The notes: a model not told the origin generated them from the sequence alone. DNA of 64,000 nt from Acinetobacter vivianii (GCF_014635885.1 NZ_BMDR01000003.1:434001-498000), one strand, 5' to 3'; shown: positions 46,326 through 57,501, counted from the first letter of the stretch. Numbers and translations are program-made.

Positions 46326-46736
46326 ATGAAAAATAAAATCTTATTTATACTCAGTACAATTCTATTTACGGGCTGCGACTTCTCGGCTCAGGCCAGCTAT
46401 CCACAACAACAGGTTTGTAAGTCTCTCTCAGAAGGTTACTTACGTATGCAAAATCAAACCACCTATGAGCTATGGAGAATGGAAAAGCGCGATGCTCCAG
46501 AGCAGACCCGTATCATCAAAATGACTTATAAAAAGCCAAATGAAAATGGTGTGATGCTGCCAAGCCAGTATTTACCGACCATGGAACTGGAATGCCGCTT
46601 GCAACAACAGCATATTGTGGTGTCAGTCATTCAGGCCACTGGTGCATTAGTACCCGTCCTGAATGTACAGCTGCAAAATGATGCTATTGGCAAACCGAAA
46701 AGCCCTGACTTAATTGCTCAGTCAAAAATTCAATAA
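46326..46736 (+). CDS. Small lipoprotein, unknown function
   Basis: A 136-aa protein starting at the ATG at 46326, with AGGA eight bases before it. The signal peptide ends in LFTGC (Cys about 17). The rest is soluble (YPQQQVCKSLSEGYLRMQNQTTY...), and no domain is recognised. It is divergent from the MocR gene. Its last 53 bp overlap the 3' end of the convergent LysR gene, a larger overlap than usual. Confidence 0.75.
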   Translation: MKNKILFILSTILFTGCDFSAQASYPQQQVCKSLSEGYLRMQNQTTYELWRMEKRDAPEQTRIIKMTYKKPNENGVMLPSQYLPTMELECRLQQQHIVVSVIQATGALVPVLNVQLQNDAIGKPKSPDLIAQSKIQ

Positions 46737-47586
46737 ATAAACGGACACGTTTCGGCAAATGCTCTTGCTGATAATACACCGCATGGATGCGTTGATAAGA
46801 ATGTTCGATCTGGTCTTCAAACAGTGCGACCAAATGCCCTTCATTCAAGTCTTTCCAGATCTCAAACTCTGACAGACGAGCAATACCTTGCCCCCGCAGG
46901 CACAATTGACGAACAGTTTCTCCACTTGATGCCTTGATTTTAGGTTGCGCCTGAAAATATTCCCCTTCAATTTTCAGAGGCCATTTATTGATATAGGCTG
47001 GTCGGGTAAAGCCAACAACATCATGTTCAAGTAAATCTTTCGGCTTTTGAGGAATGCCTTTACGGCTTAAATAATCGGGACTGGCAACGATATAAATACG
47101 ACTCTTACACACCAGTTTGGCATGCAGACTGGAATCATGCAGTTCCCCAAAGCGGAAGGCAACATCGGTTTTATGTTCCAGTAAATCAATCACCAGATCA
47201 TTACTGTTCAACTCAATTTCAATATTGGGATAGCAGCGTCGGAATTTATGGACCAGTGGCGTAATCACATGCAAAATAAAAGGCGTCGCAGAGTCAATCC
47301 GAATGAGTCCTGAAGTGTCCTGATCGGATTTTTGCAGTGCTTCTTCCGCCGCGTTGAGATCGCTTAGGATTTTGCGGGCATGATTAAGAAATTGCTGCCC
47401 TTCCTGCGTCAATTTTAATTTGCGGGTGGTGCGTTCTAACAGCGTCACCTCCAGCTTGGATTCCAGACGGCTCAGTGAACGGCTCAGTCCAGATGCAGTT
47501 TGTCCCAGACGTTCAGCAGCAGCGATAAAAGAACCGGTATCGACAATGGTCATAAAGGCAAGAAGTTCTTCTACGGTTGATTTCAT
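46684..47586 (-). CDS. LysR-family transcriptional regulator
   Basis: A 300-aa LysR regulator. The ATG at 47586 has AGAGG at five bases; the in-frame GTG at 47589 is less likely. Winged helix-turn-helix at about 5-63 (SFIAAAERLGQTASGLSRSLSRLESKL), effector domain at about 90-290 with KTDVAFRFGELHDSSLHAK. It is divergent from the aldo-keto reductase/MFS pair, and regulation of that pair is likely, as is common for this LysR subgroup. The C-terminal coding end overlaps the convergent lipoprotein gene by 53 bp. Confidence 0.92.
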   Translation of the reverse strand: MKSTVEELLAFMTIVDTGSFIAAAERLGQTASGLSRSLSRLESKLEVTLLERTTRKLKLTQEGQQFLNHARKILSDLNAAEEALQKSDQDTSGLIRIDSATPFILHVITPLVHKFRRCYPNIEIELNSNDLVIDLLEHKTDVAFRFGELHDSSLHAKLVCKSRIYIVASPDYLSRKGIPQKPKDLLEHDVVGFTRPAYINKWPLKIEGEYFQAQPKIKASSGETVRQLCLRGQGIARLSEFEIWKDLNEGHLVALFEDQIEHSYQRIHAVYYQQEHLPKRVRLFIEFLTEQLSQGFSVCQ

Positions 47587-47722
47587 CACCGCCTCTCTAT
47601 TATTGATATTTAGTCAACTGTATTTTGCAAATTCATCTATTTTTTAGCAACAATAATCATCGCAAAATGACAGCCATCAACAAAATCGCTCCTTAGAGCA
47701 TGAAAAAAATCAGGTGAAAAAT

Positions 47723-48529
47723 ATGCGTATCCCTCAATTTGGTTTAGGTACTTTCCGTCTCAAAGATCAAGCCGTGATTGACTCGGTTAAAACAGCGTTA
47801 GACGTCGGCTATCGTGCCATCGATACCGCACAGGTTTATGAAAATGAAGCGGCTGTGGGTCAAGCCATTGCTGAAAGTGGTGTCGCACGTCAGGATATTT
47901 TCCTCACCACAAAAATCTGGGTCGACAATTTTACGGAAGATAAGTTTATTCCAAGCCTAAAAGACAGCTTGCAAAAGTTGCGTACCGATGCAGTAGACCT
48001 GACTTTAATTCACTGGCCTGCCCCACAACTGGGTGTCTCCATTCCAACCGTAATGCAACTGCTTCTAGAAGCCAAACAGCAAGGTCTGACTCAGCAAATT
48101 GGGATCTCGAATTTTAATATTGCCTTGACTCAACAAGCGATTGACAGCATTGGTGTAGAACACATTGCCACCAACCAGATTGAACTCAGTCCATATTTAC
48201 AGAACCGCACCTTGGTCAACTTCCTGCGTGAGCAAAATATTGATGTGACCTCTTACATGACTTTGGCTTATGGCAAGGTCTTAAATGATCCCACCCTACT
48301 TGAGATCGCTGCACAACATCAAGCGACTAGCGCACAAGTGGCATTGGCTTGGGCACTACAAAATGGCTTTGCTGTGATTCCTTCATCAACCAAACGTGAA
48401 AACCTGATCAGCAATCTAAAAGCACAAGACTTAACTTTAACTGCAGAGGAAATGCAGTTGATTGCCCAACTGGAACGTAATGGTCGAGAAGTAAGTCCAG
48501 AACCATTTGCGCCTGAATGGGACAAATAA
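47723..48529 (+). CDS. dkgB: Aldo-keto reductase, 2,5-diketo-gluconate reductase B-like
   Basis: A 268-aa NADPH-dependent reductase. The aldo-keto tetrad is visible: Asp in AIDTAQ, Tyr in VYENE (about 48), Lys in LTTKIW and His in [17 protein letters not shown] and the C-terminal [10 protein letters not shown] cofactor loop fit DkgB. AGGTG lies six bases before the ATG. The MFS exporter gene follows after one base, so the two form an operon divergent from the LysR gene. Confidence 0.92.
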   Translation: MRIPQFGLGTFRLKDQAVIDSVKTALDVGYRAIDTAQVYENEAAVGQAIAESGVARQDIFLTTKIWVDNFTEDKFIPSLKDSLQKLRTDAVDLTLIHWPAPQLGVSIPTVMQLLLEAKQQGLTQQIGISNFNIALTQQAIDSIGVEHIATNQIELSPYLQNRTLVNFLREQNIDVTSYMTLAYGKVLNDPTLLEIAAQHQATSAQVALAWALQNGFAVIPSSTKRENLISNLKAQDLTLTAEEMQLIAQLERNGREVSPEPFAPEWDK

Positions 48530-48530
48530 C

Positions 48531-49718
48531 ATGAGCAGCCGCATTAACCTGCCCTTGCTGGCTTTGGCGATTGGCGCCTTTGCCATCGGCACCACCGAGT
48601 TCTCACCCATGGGGCTATTGCCCAATATCGCCAATGATCTAGGGGTATCGATCCCCAGCGCGGGTATGCTGATTACGGGTTATGCACTGGGCGTAATGCT
48701 GGGTGCACCGATCATGACCTTATGGTTTGGTGGTTTTGCGCGTCGTAATGCATTGATTTTGCTGATGGCAATTTTTACGGTCGGTAATCTGATTGCAGCA
48801 TTTGCACCGAACTATATGAGCTTAATGGGCGCTCGACTGATTACCAGCCTGAACCACGGCGCTTTCTTCGGAATTGGCTCTGTGGTCGCTGCCAGCGTGG
48901 TTCCTGCCAATAAACAGGCCAGTGCTGTTGCCACCATGTTCATGGGTCTGACCATTGCCAATATTGGTGGTGTCCCGCTTGCAACTTGGGTCGGACAAAA
49001 CATCGGCTGGCGCATGTCTTTCCTTGCGATTTCAGCACTTGGTGTGATTACGATGCTCTCCCTCTGGAAAGCGCTGCCTGTAGGATCAGTTGGACAAAAA
49101 CCAAATGTAAAAATGGAGCTGAAAGTCCTGACCCGTTTACCTGTGGTATTGGCGTTGCTCACTACGGTGTTCGGAGCATCAGCGATGTTTACGCTCTATA
49201 CCTATATCGCGCCAAGTCTGGTTGAGTTTACACATGCCTCACCGACCTTTATCACCATGATGCTGGTCTTGATCGGGATTGGTTTCTCAATCGGTAACCA
49301 TTTCGGTGGCAAGTTTGCAGACCTGTCTATCAACAAGACTTTGATTGGTTTCTTAGGTTTATTGATCGGATTGATGCTGATTTTCCCAATCCTTGCTCAA
49401 ACCCAAGTAGGTGCAGCACTGGGTTTGGTGATCTGGGGTGCAGCCGCCTTTGCCATCGTACCGCCATTACAAATGCGTGTGATGTCAGTGGCACATGAAG
49501 CCTCGGGCCTTGCTTCTTCCGTGAATATTGGTGCCTTTAACTTGGGCAATGCGATTGGAGCCGCAGCGGGTGGCGCGGTATTAAGTCTTGGTCTGAATTA
49601 CACTGCGGTCTCAATGATCGGCGCTGCACTGGCAGGCATTGGTTTAATTCTGGTTTTCATTCAAATGAAACTAGCAGCCAAACCAGCCACTCAGCTACAA
49701 CAATGCCCACAAGCCTGA
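48531..49718 (+). CDS. ydhP: MFS efflux transporter, YdhP-like
   Basis: A 395-aa, 12-helix major facilitator of the drug:H+ antiporter-1 group. It closely follows E. coli YdhP (LLALAIGAFAIGTTEFSPMGLLP, LNHGAFFGIGSVVAASVVP, QASAVATMFMGLTIANIGGVP). The ATG is one base after the dkgB stop and is preferred to an in-frame ATG-less extension inside dkgB. An efflux role is likely but the substrate is unknown. The terminator at 49726-49755 follows. Confidence 0.92.
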   Translation: MSSRINLPLLALAIGAFAIGTTEFSPMGLLPNIANDLGVSIPSAGMLITGYALGVMLGAPIMTLWFGGFARRNALILLMAIFTVGNLIAAFAPNYMSLMGARLITSLNHGAFFGIGSVVAASVVPANKQASAVATMFMGLTIANIGGVPLATWVGQNIGWRMSFLAISALGVITMLSLWKALPVGSVGQKPNVKMELKVLTRLPVVLALLTTVFGASAMFTLYTYIAPSLVEFTHASPTFITMMLVLIGIGFSIGNHFGGKFADLSINKTLIGFLGLLIGLMLIFPILAQTQVGAALGLVIWGAAAFAIVPPLQMRVMSVAHEASGLASSVNIGAFNLGNAIGAAAGGAVLSLGLNYTAVSMIGAALAGIGLILVFIQMKLAAKPATQLQQCPQA

Positions 49719-49725
49719 TGGTAAT

Positions 49726-49755
49726 AAAAAAGCCTGAATTCAATCAGGCTTTTTT
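49726..49755. terminator. Bidirectional terminator between ydhP and the START-domain gene
   Basis: The stem AGCCTGA/TCAGGCT (49731-49737, 49744-49750) around a 6-base loop is flanked by A and T runs between convergent genes. Confidence 0.92.
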
Positions 49756-49756
49756 A

Positions 49757-50407
49757 TTATTTCAATAAATCTGGCAACTTTGGTTGCGCATAGATCGGGT
49801 TGAGTACTTCTTTTTTCATTTTCATGAGCATCTGATACGGTTGCTGTTGCACAAACATATTCACAAAGCTCAATGGAATCGAACCCGCTGGATCGGCATA
49901 TCCGCTGGTGGTCACTTTTACCCGATTATTCGGTAATTTCTGGAAAGTCCAGTCACCCGCATATTTGCTTAAACGCACCACATCAGGTTGCTCAGGATAA
50001 TTGTTCTGAATGGCATTGTTTTTAATGCTAATGCTGCCATCCGCATTTTTGGTCATTTTGCCTTTAATCACCACATCGCGGTCTTTTAAAGGAAATGGAA
50101 AATCCAGCACCATATACAAGGTAAACTCGCCTTTCTTGTCATCGCGAGATAGCATTTGCGCCTTCCCCACATACGGCACCCATTGTGGCGTACGCTCGAC
50201 ATCGAGAACCACCGCAACGGCACGTTCCAGCGGCACATCATAAATCGTTTCGGCTTTATATTGAATAATTGGATTATTTTCTGTCTGGTAGGTCCAGACC
50301 TTAATATTATTACGATGCAAACTCAATTTGGCAGTATCTGATGCAGCAGTCACCGCAAAACTGCTGATACTGAGTAGTGTAGCAAGGACGATATGTTTTT
50401 TATTCAT
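49757..50407 (-). CDS. Exported START-domain protein
   Basis: A 216-aa protein starting at the ATG at 50405-50407 with a signal peptide (KKHIVLATLLSISSFAVTAAS). The START lipid-binding domain has YDVPLERAVAVVLDVERTPQWVPYVGKAQML and ...FPFPLKDRDVVIKGKM. Similar exported START proteins occur in Pseudomonas and Acinetobacter without an assigned function; binding of a lipid or other hydrophobic molecule in the periplasm is the likely activity. It ends two bases from the shared terminator. Confidence 0.85.
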   Translation of the reverse strand: MNKKHIVLATLLSISSFAVTAASDTAKLSLHRNNIKVWTYQTENNPIIQYKAETIYDVPLERAVAVVLDVERTPQWVPYVGKAQMLSRDDKKGEFTLYMVLDFPFPLKDRDVVIKGKMTKNADGSISIKNNAIQNNYPEQPDVVRLSKYAGDWTFQKLPNNRVKVTTSGYADPAGSIPLSFVNMFVQQQPYQMLMKMKKEVLNPIYAQPKLPDLLK

Positions 50408-50503
50408 GTCATGCTCAATTGTTTTAATGATGGCAAGAGCCTGCTTCACTTCTACTGAAAAGAAAGCTCAACAAGCTCTTTTATAGTACAAAAAAGGAAC
50501 GTT

Positions 50504-51358
<855 letters not shown>

Positions 51359-51400
51359 CTACTATAGCAAAACTCTGTGCTCGCGCTAAAAATTTCCCAT

Positions 51401-51428
51401 AAAAAAACCTGCCGAAGCAGGTTTTTTT
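51401..51428 (-). terminator. dnaJ terminator
   Basis: The stem ACCTGC/GCAGGT (51407-51412, 51417-51422) around a CGAA tetraloop has A and T runs of seven on both sides. It separates dnaJ from dapB. Confidence 0.9.
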
Positions 51429-51439
51429 ATGAATGCCAA

Positions 51440-52555
51440 TTAGTCAAACAGGCGATCAAAGAATGATTTTTTCTTTGGAGACGAAGCATGGCCATCCCCA
51501 TCAAAAGAAGCTTGTAGCTCTTTCAACAATTCACGTTGGCGACTGTTTAGATTGACAGGCGTTTCGACCACAATACGGCAGAGTAAATCACCGACCATGC
51601 TGCTACGTACAGGGCGAACACCCTTACCACGTAGGCGGAAAAGTTTACCTGTTTGTGTGCCTTCAGGAATTTTCAAACTCACGCGCCCTTCTAGGGTCGG
51701 AATTTCAATTTCTTTACCTAATGCAGCATCTGCAATGCTGACAGGGACATCCATATATAGATCAGCACCATCACGTTGGAAGATTTCGTGTTCACGTACC
51801 ACGACTTCAACGTATAGATCACCAGCCTGACCATCACGGATCGCTTCACCTTTACCCGTCAAGCGTACGCGGTCGCCATTGTCCACACCAGCAGGAATGG
51901 TAACTTCAAGTGTTTGCTGACGGTCAGCAACGCCTGAACCATGACAGCTCTTACATGGGTTCTTGATGATTTTGCCTTGACCGCGACAGGTGCTACAGGT
52001 TTGCTGAACCGAGAAGAAACCTTGTTGCATACGCACTTGGCCTGCACCATGACAAGTACGGCAGGTTTCGACATCATTCGGATTTTGAGAACCTTTACCA
52101 TCACAGGTTTCACATGGCGCTGGCGCAGTAAACGTAATGGTCTTTTTCACACCTTTGACGGCTTCTTCGAGCGTCAATTCCATCACATAGCGAAGGTCTG
52201 AACCACGGCGCTGACGTTGTTGCTGACGGCCACCGCCACCGAACGCACCACCGAAAATATCGCCGAACTGGCTAAAGATATCTTCTGCACTAAAGCCACC
52301 GAAGCCGCCACCTGCACCACCAAAGCCACCTTCAAAGGCACTGTGCCCAGCACGATCATACATGCTGCGCTTTTCTTCGTCAGAAAGCACTTCATACGCT
52401 TCTGCCGCTTCTTTGAACTTTTCTTCAGCTTCTGCGTTGTCAGGATTACGGTCTGGATGATACTTCATCGCCAACTTACGATAGGCTTTCTTGATCTCAT
52501 CATCACTTGCGGTTTTCGAAACGCCTAAAACCTCATAATAATCACGTTTAGCCAT
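51440..52555 (-). CDS. dnaJ: Chaperone DnaJ
   Basis: A 371-aa type I J-protein that recruits unfolded clients to DnaK. The J domain (1-70) has the HPD motif in [10 protein letters not shown] Gly/Phe-rich linker spans about 75-120. The zinc-finger region (about 130-215) has four CxxCxGxG-type repeats ([36 protein letters not shown]). Client-binding and dimerisation domains follow. dnaK and grpE are not adjacent. Confidence 0.98.
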   Translation of the reverse strand: MAKRDYYEVLGVSKTASDDEIKKAYRKLAMKYHPDRNPDNAEAEEKFKEAAEAYEVLSDEEKRSMYDRAGHSAFEGGFGGAGGGFGGFSAEDIFSQFGDIFGGAFGGGGRQQQRQRRGSDLRYVMELTLEEAVKGVKKTITFTAPAPCETCDGKGSQNPNDVETCRTCHGAGQVRMQQGFFSVQQTCSTCRGQGKIIKNPCKSCHGSGVADRQQTLEVTIPAGVDNGDRVRLTGKGEAIRDGQAGDLYVEVVVREHEIFQRDGADLYMDVPVSIADAALGKEIEIPTLEGRVSLKIPEGTQTGKLFRLRGKGVRPVRSSMVGDLLCRIVVETPVNLNSRQRELLKELQASFDGDGHASSPKKKSFFDRLFD

Positions 52556-52603
52556 GGTTGGCGATGCTCCTCACGGAATTTATTCAAATCTAAAAAAACA
52601 AAT

Positions 52604-52643
52604 AGGCTCTGCTGACTTTTTATTTCTAAAGTCAACAGAGCCT
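52604..52643 (-). terminator. Long hairpin upstream of dnaJ
   Basis: AGGCTCTG-C-TGACTTT pairs with AAAGTCA-A-CAGAGCCT (16-bp arms with one mismatch, 8-base loop). On the minus strand a run of seven T follows a few bases after the stem. It can terminate the membrane protein transcript from 53077, or form part of a structured dnaJ leader. Confidence 0.65.
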
Positions 52644-52699
52644 TAATAGGGGCTGTACGATAAATTTACAAGGTCTAATTCAATAAAAAAGCAGTAAAA

Positions 52700-53077
52700 T
52701 TAAAAAACTGCTTTATTTTTAAAGTATTTAGCAATGCCTTTTAGCCATGCATTCAATAAAAATAACCAGGCAATTGAACTAAAGACCACACCTGCAACGG
52801 TCATTGCAGTTACCCAGAGTGCACTATCCCATGCAAAAAAGAACAATGGAATAAACCATAGGGCAGCAAAAAAGGCCATCAAGATAAATAACAGCACATT
52901 ACGCATAATCCACAGTGCATGCGCATGTATCCATACTTCAGCATTATCCACAATCGCAACTTTTCGTGCTAACAGGTACGCAAACGCTGCAAACACGATT
53001 GTAAATAATGCAAGAAACATGAACACGTAAGAAATCGCCACATAGCGGCGATGCTGCTCAATATTGTCTTGCCCCAT
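52700..53077 (-). CDS. Small integral membrane protein (DUF4870-like layout)
   Basis: A 125-aa protein with a short polar N-terminus (GQDNIEQHRRYVAISY) and four hydrophobic helices at about 14-38, 57-78, 80-97 and 90-113. The early charged segment and central HAHALWIMRNVLLFI resemble DUF4870-type proteins, but this is a visual comparison only. It is a single gene with the long hairpin at 52604-52643 downstream. Confidence 0.65.
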   Translation of the reverse strand: MGQDNIEQHRRYVAISYVFMFLALFTIVFAAFAYLLARKVAIVDNAEVWIHAHALWIMRNVLLFILMAFFAALWFIPLFFFAWDSALWVTAMTVAGVVFSSIAWLFLLNAWLKGIAKYFKNKAVF

Positions 53078-53218
53078 GCTCTATATCACCTCATTCACAG
53101 CATTGTGCAAAATTTGTCATGCAATGAAATTCAATTATTTTTTGGTCTTAAAATATAGGTGCTACTATATTGAAATTTTCAATATTTCGCACCTTTATTC
53201 ACAAAATAATTACGATAG

Positions 53219-56200
53219 TTATGTTGTTTTTTTGACCTTAAACCATGCTGCATAAAGTGCAGGCAGGAAAAACAGGGTTAATAAGGTCGCAACAATCAAT
53301 CCACCCATAATCGCAACGGCCATCGGACCAAAGAAAATACTGCGAGATAACGGGATCATCGCCAGTACGGCAGCCAGTGCGGTCAGGACAATGGGACGGA
53401 AACGGCGCATGGTTGCATCAATGACTGCATCCCACGGAACATGTCCCGCCTGTATATCCTGCTCGATCTGATCAATCAAAATGAGCGAGTTACGCATAAT
53501 CATGCCTGACAGTGCGATCGTACCGAGCATCGCTACGAAACCGAAAGGTTTATTAAATAGCAGCAGGAATGCCACCACCCCGATCAAACCCAATGGTGCA
53601 GTCAGCAACACAATGGTTGCCCGCGATATACTACGCAGCTGGATCATCAATAAAGTCATCACCACAGCCAAGAACAATGGCATACCTGCATTGACCGAGT
53701 TTTGTCCCTTCGCGGACTCCTCAACGGTACCCCCCACTTCCAGTAAATAACCACTTGGCAGGTCTGCACGTAAGGTCTGCATCTGCTCTGCCAACTGTTG
53801 CACCACAGTCGCAGGTTGCAAGTGTGTACGGATATCCGCACGAACGGTAATGGTTGGCAGGCGATTACGATGCCAGATTAAACCCTCTTCAAAACGGGAT
53901 TCAATTTTTGCAATTTGCGCTAACGGCACTGTGGTGCCTTTGCTGGTCGGTACCGCCAAGCTCGCCAAAGAAGCCACTTCAACCCGTTCCGACTTATCGC
54001 CACGTAAGCGGATTTCGATCAATTCACGTTTTTCACGATATTGATTCATCACCGATCCTGTCACCGATGCATTGAGGAAGTTCGCCAGATCAACACTGGA
54101 AACGCCCATTTGACGTGCACGATCTTGATCAATTTCAATCGCAATGATTTTGCTTGGCTCGCCCCAATCCAGATGTACATTGGTGGTGTTTGGATCTTCA
54201 CTCAGGACTTTTGCCACTTTCTGTGCCCATTGACGTACTGTGCCGAGATCTTCGCCCGAAACACGATATTGCAATGGATAACCCACAGGTGGGCCATTTT
54301 CCAGTAATGACACCCGAGTGCGCACTTGAGGTAATAGCTGCTTGATTTGTGTGTCTAGAGAACGACGGATTTCATCACGATCATCTAAAGACGAAGCCAA
54401 CACCACAAACTGGGCAAAGCTGGCTTGCGGCAATTGCTGATCCAAAGGCAAGTAGAACCGTGGTGAACCCGTCCCGACATAAGCCACATAATTATCAATG
54501 CCTTTTTGTTTCGACAGGAATTGTTCCACCTTATGCACGGCTTGTTCCGTCGCGGTCAAAGATGCGCCTTCTTCCAGTTTTAAATCCACCAGAATTTCAG
54601 CACGATTGGATGGCGGAAAGAACTGTTGCGGCACCAGCTTAAACATCGCCACCGACAACACAAAAATTCCGACTGTGACAGCAATGACAGTTTTACGATA
54701 GGTGATACAGATTTCGACCACACGGCGGAAAGACTGATAAAATTTGGATTGGTAAGGATCATGATGTTGTCCATGCGCTTCCACGATAGGCGCAGGTTGC
54801 TTACGCAATCTTGCCCATAATCGAACATACCAAGCAGCTTGCTGCTTCTGTTTGGTAAAATCAGGCAGTAATTTTTCCCCCAGATAAGGGACAAATAATA
54901 CTGCGGCAATCCATGACACAATCAAGGCAATGGTCACCACCTGAAAAATAGAACGGGTATATTCCCCTGTTCCAGATTGGGCAGTTGCGATCGGCAAAAA
55001 ACCTGCTGCGGTAATCAGGGTGCCTGTCAGCATCGGGAAGGCCGTGGTTTGCCATGCAAAACCTGCTGCTTTGAGTCGACTGTAGCCCTGCTCCATCTTA
55101 ATCGCCATCATTTCAACCGCGATAATGGCGTCATCGACCAGCAACCCGAGCGCCAGAATCAATGCGCCCAATGAAATCTTATGGAGTCCCACATCGAACA
55201 GGTTCATGCCTGCAAAGGTCATGGCTAAAACCAGTGGAATAGAAAGTGCCACCACTAAGCCAGTACGGAAACCCAATGAGAAAAAGCTCACCAATAAAAC
55301 GATAATCACCGCTTCCGCGAGAACTTTTAAGAACTCTTGAATACTGCGTTGTACCGCCACAGGTTGATCAGAAACTTTTTGCAGTTTCATGCCCAAAGGT
55401 AAGCTTTTTTGCAGACGGTTAAATTCGGTTTCGAGATTTTTACCTAGCGCAATGATGTCACCACCTTTACGCATCGAGACCGCAATCCCAATCCCGTTCT
55501 CACCCATAAAACGCATGCGTGGCTGCGCAGGTTCGCTAAAACCGCGATAGACCTCAGCAACATCACCCAGTTGAATGGTTCTGTCACCGACCAATAACGG
55601 CATTTTTTTCAGGTCATCGACACTATGTAAATGTCCACTGACCCGAATTTGAATACGGTCAGTCCCTGTTTCAAAGAAACCCGCACCCGCCATATCGTTT
55701 TGCTTCTGAATGGCTTCCTGTATCGCGGTGACAGGCACACCTAATTGCACTGCCTTGGTATTGGACAATTCAATCCAGATTTTCTGGTCTTGTAGTCCTA
55801 CCAAATTAACCTTCCTGACATCTTTGACCCGTTGTAATTGCAGTTGCAAACGGTCGGCATATTCTTTCATTACCGCATAGTCAAAGTCTTTGCCCGTCAG
55901 CACATAGATATTGCCGAAGGTATCTCCAAATTCATCATTAAAGAAAGGCCCTTGTACACCGCTTGGCAATTGGGTCCGAATATCATTGACCTTTTTGCGC
56001 ACGTTATACCAGACGTCTGGAATGGCACTGGACGGTAAACTGTCTTTAGCCACAAAAGTCACCAAGGACTCTCCCGGACGTGAATAGGCCATGATGCGGT
56101 CATACTGCCCCGTAGTCATCAACTCCTTTTCAATTCGATCCGTCACCAGCGTTGAGACTTCTTTTGCGGTTGCCCCCGGCCAATAGGTCTGCACCACCAT

Positions 56201-56338
56201 CACTTTGAAGGTAAATGGCGGATCTTCACTTTGCGAAAGTTTGGAATAGGACATTATCCCAACGATGCCGAGCAGCAGCATAAAATAAAGGATAATGCCC
56301 TTATTTTTGAGTGCCCATTCTGAGAGGTTAAATTTCAT
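53219..56338 (-). CDS. RND efflux permease (HAE-1 type)
   Basis: A 1039-aa inner-membrane proton antiporter of the AcrB superfamily. It has 12 helices and two large periplasmic loops (about 35-330 and 560-870). The proton-relay Asp pair is in LGLLVDDAIIAVEMM (about 405). The sequence near the start (SKLSQSEDPPFTFKVMVVQTYWPGATAKEV) fits the TriC/MexK-like branch rather than AcrB/AdeB proper. The GGGAGG site for its ATG overlaps the adaptor gene stop, so translation is coupled. No outer-membrane factor gene is nearby, so it must borrow one. Substrates are unknown. Confidence 0.93.
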   Translation of the reverse strand: MKFNLSEWALKNKGIILYFMLLLGIVGIMSYSKLSQSEDPPFTFKVMVVQTYWPGATAKEVSTLVTDRIEKELMTTGQYDRIMAYSRPGESLVTFVAKDSLPSSAIPDVWYNVRKKVNDIRTQLPSGVQGPFFNDEFGDTFGNIYVLTGKDFDYAVMKEYADRLQLQLQRVKDVRKVNLVGLQDQKIWIELSNTKAVQLGVPVTAIQEAIQKQNDMAGAGFFETGTDRIQIRVSGHLHSVDDLKKMPLLVGDRTIQLGDVAEVYRGFSEPAQPRMRFMGENGIGIAVSMRKGGDIIALGKNLETEFNRLQKSLPLGMKLQKVSDQPVAVQRSIQEFLKVLAEAVIIVLLVSFFSLGFRTGLVVALSIPLVLAMTFAGMNLFDVGLHKISLGALILALGLLVDDAIIAVEMMAIKMEQGYSRLKAAGFAWQTTAFPMLTGTLITAAGFLPIATAQSGTGEYTRSIFQVVTIALIVSWIAAVLFVPYLGEKLLPDFTKQKQQAAWYVRLWARLRKQPAPIVEAHGQHHDPYQSKFYQSFRRVVEICITYRKTVIAVTVGIFVLSVAMFKLVPQQFFPPSNRAEILVDLKLEEGASLTATEQAVHKVEQFLSKQKGIDNYVAYVGTGSPRFYLPLDQQLPQASFAQFVVLASSLDDRDEIRRSLDTQIKQLLPQVRTRVSLLENGPPVGYPLQYRVSGEDLGTVRQWAQKVAKVLSEDPNTTNVHLDWGEPSKIIAIEIDQDRARQMGVSSVDLANFLNASVTGSVMNQYREKRELIEIRLRGDKSERVEVASLASLAVPTSKGTTVPLAQIAKIESRFEEGLIWHRNRLPTITVRADIRTHLQPATVVQQLAEQMQTLRADLPSGYLLEVGGTVEESAKGQNSVNAGMPLFLAVVMTLLMIQLRSISRATIVLLTAPLGLIGVVAFLLLFNKPFGFVAMLGTIALSGMIMRNSLILIDQIEQDIQAGHVPWDAVIDATMRRFRPIVLTALAAVLAMIPLSRSIFFGPMAVAIMGGLIVATLLTLFFLPALYAAWFKVKKTT

Positions 56339-56340
56339 GT

Positions 56341-57441
56341 TTAACCTCCCGCTTTGACACGAATGTCTCGGTTATCACGATCAACGGGATGAATTTTTTG
56401 CTGGTCTCGTAACAAATGCACACCCCCCACCACAACCCAGTCAGACGCTTTCAAGCCTGAAAGGACGGGTACACTGTCACGACCATAAGTCCCTAAAGTC
56501 ACAGGCACTTTACGAATGGTTTGATTGGCATTCACCACCCAGACGTAGGCTTGCTGATCATTGGCAGTAACACTGGATAAAGGCACACTCAATACATTAT
56601 TGTCTTGTGCAACAAAGAACACTCTCGCACTTTGTCCAAGTTGAATGCTGGACTGCCCTTCCAGCAAAGAAACTTTCACGGTAAAGGTTCGAGACTGATC
56701 CGCTGCTGGAGAAACCTCACGCACTCTGGCAGCAAAACGTGCTTCAGGTTGCGACCACAAGGTGACCCATGCTGGCTGTCCTACTTTAATGGTGCTGACC
56801 GCCTGTTCAGGCACACCAAACACCACTTCGCGTTCACCATCAATGGCTAGCTGGTAAGCAGCCTGCCCTGCCGCAATCACCTGTCCAATCTCGATCTGAC
56901 GCTGGGTAATCACCCCGTTCTTATTCGAGATAAGCTGGTTATAACCCGTTTGATTGGACGATACTTCATAATTAGAACGAGCTTGCTGTAAGCTTGCCTG
57001 TGCAGATTCATACTGATTTTTGACCGCATCAAATTGCGAACGGCTGACCGCATTGACAGGTAATAGCTGCTGATAACGCTGATATTCTTCTGCGGCAATT
57101 TTTGCAGCAGCCTGTGCACTTTGTAACTGTGCCTTGGCCGCATTCATTTGCAATTGCGCATCTTTTACATCCAGCTTCGCCAACACCTGTCCAACTTTGA
57201 CCCGATCCCCGACATCGACATAACGTTCGGTGATCTGTCCCCCGACACGGAAGGCCAAAGCAGTTTGCTGTTTCGCCTGCACATCCCCTGCATAGCTTTT
57301 TTGCTCAACATGGTTGCCACTCGGCTGGGCCACCATGACATAAGGAATTTCCTCAGTCTTGGGCACCTCTTTCTGGCAGGCGCTGAGGACGACACTACTG
57401 ACAATGACGAACCCCAATATGATACGATTGATCTGCTTCAT
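56341..57441 (-). CDS. RND periplasmic adaptor (membrane fusion) lipoprotein
   Basis: A 366-aa membrane-fusion protein with lipobox VLSAC (Cys about 22). The layout is beta-barrel and lipoyl halves (VGDRVKVGQVLAKLDVKDAQ at about 78-97) around an alpha-hairpin (AKAQLQSAQAAAKIAAEEYQ... at about 105-160), then a second barrel (AARVREVSPAADQSRTFTVKVSL). It bridges the permease and an outer-membrane channel. It is the first gene of the two-gene operon, divergent from the TetR gene, with the large inverted repeat between them. Confidence 0.93.
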   Translation of the reverse strand: MKQINRIILGFVIVSSVVLSACQKEVPKTEEIPYVMVAQPSGNHVEQKSYAGDVQAKQQTALAFRVGGQITERYVDVGDRVKVGQVLAKLDVKDAQLQMNAAKAQLQSAQAAAKIAAEEYQRYQQLLPVNAVSRSQFDAVKNQYESAQASLQQARSNYEVSSNQTGYNQLISNKNGVITQRQIEIGQVIAAGQAAYQLAIDGEREVVFGVPEQAVSTIKVGQPAWVTLWSQPEARFAARVREVSPAADQSRTFTVKVSLLEGQSSIQLGQSARVFFVAQDNNVLSVPLSSVTANDQQAYVWVVNANQTIRKVPVTLGTYGRDSVPVLSGLKASDWVVVGGVHLLRDQQKIHPVDRDNRDIRVKAGG

Positions 57442-57501
57442 CTGTTTGCGCTCTTATTCAAATTGATTTTTAAGGCGTGATATGAGCATTATCATAGATT
57501 G

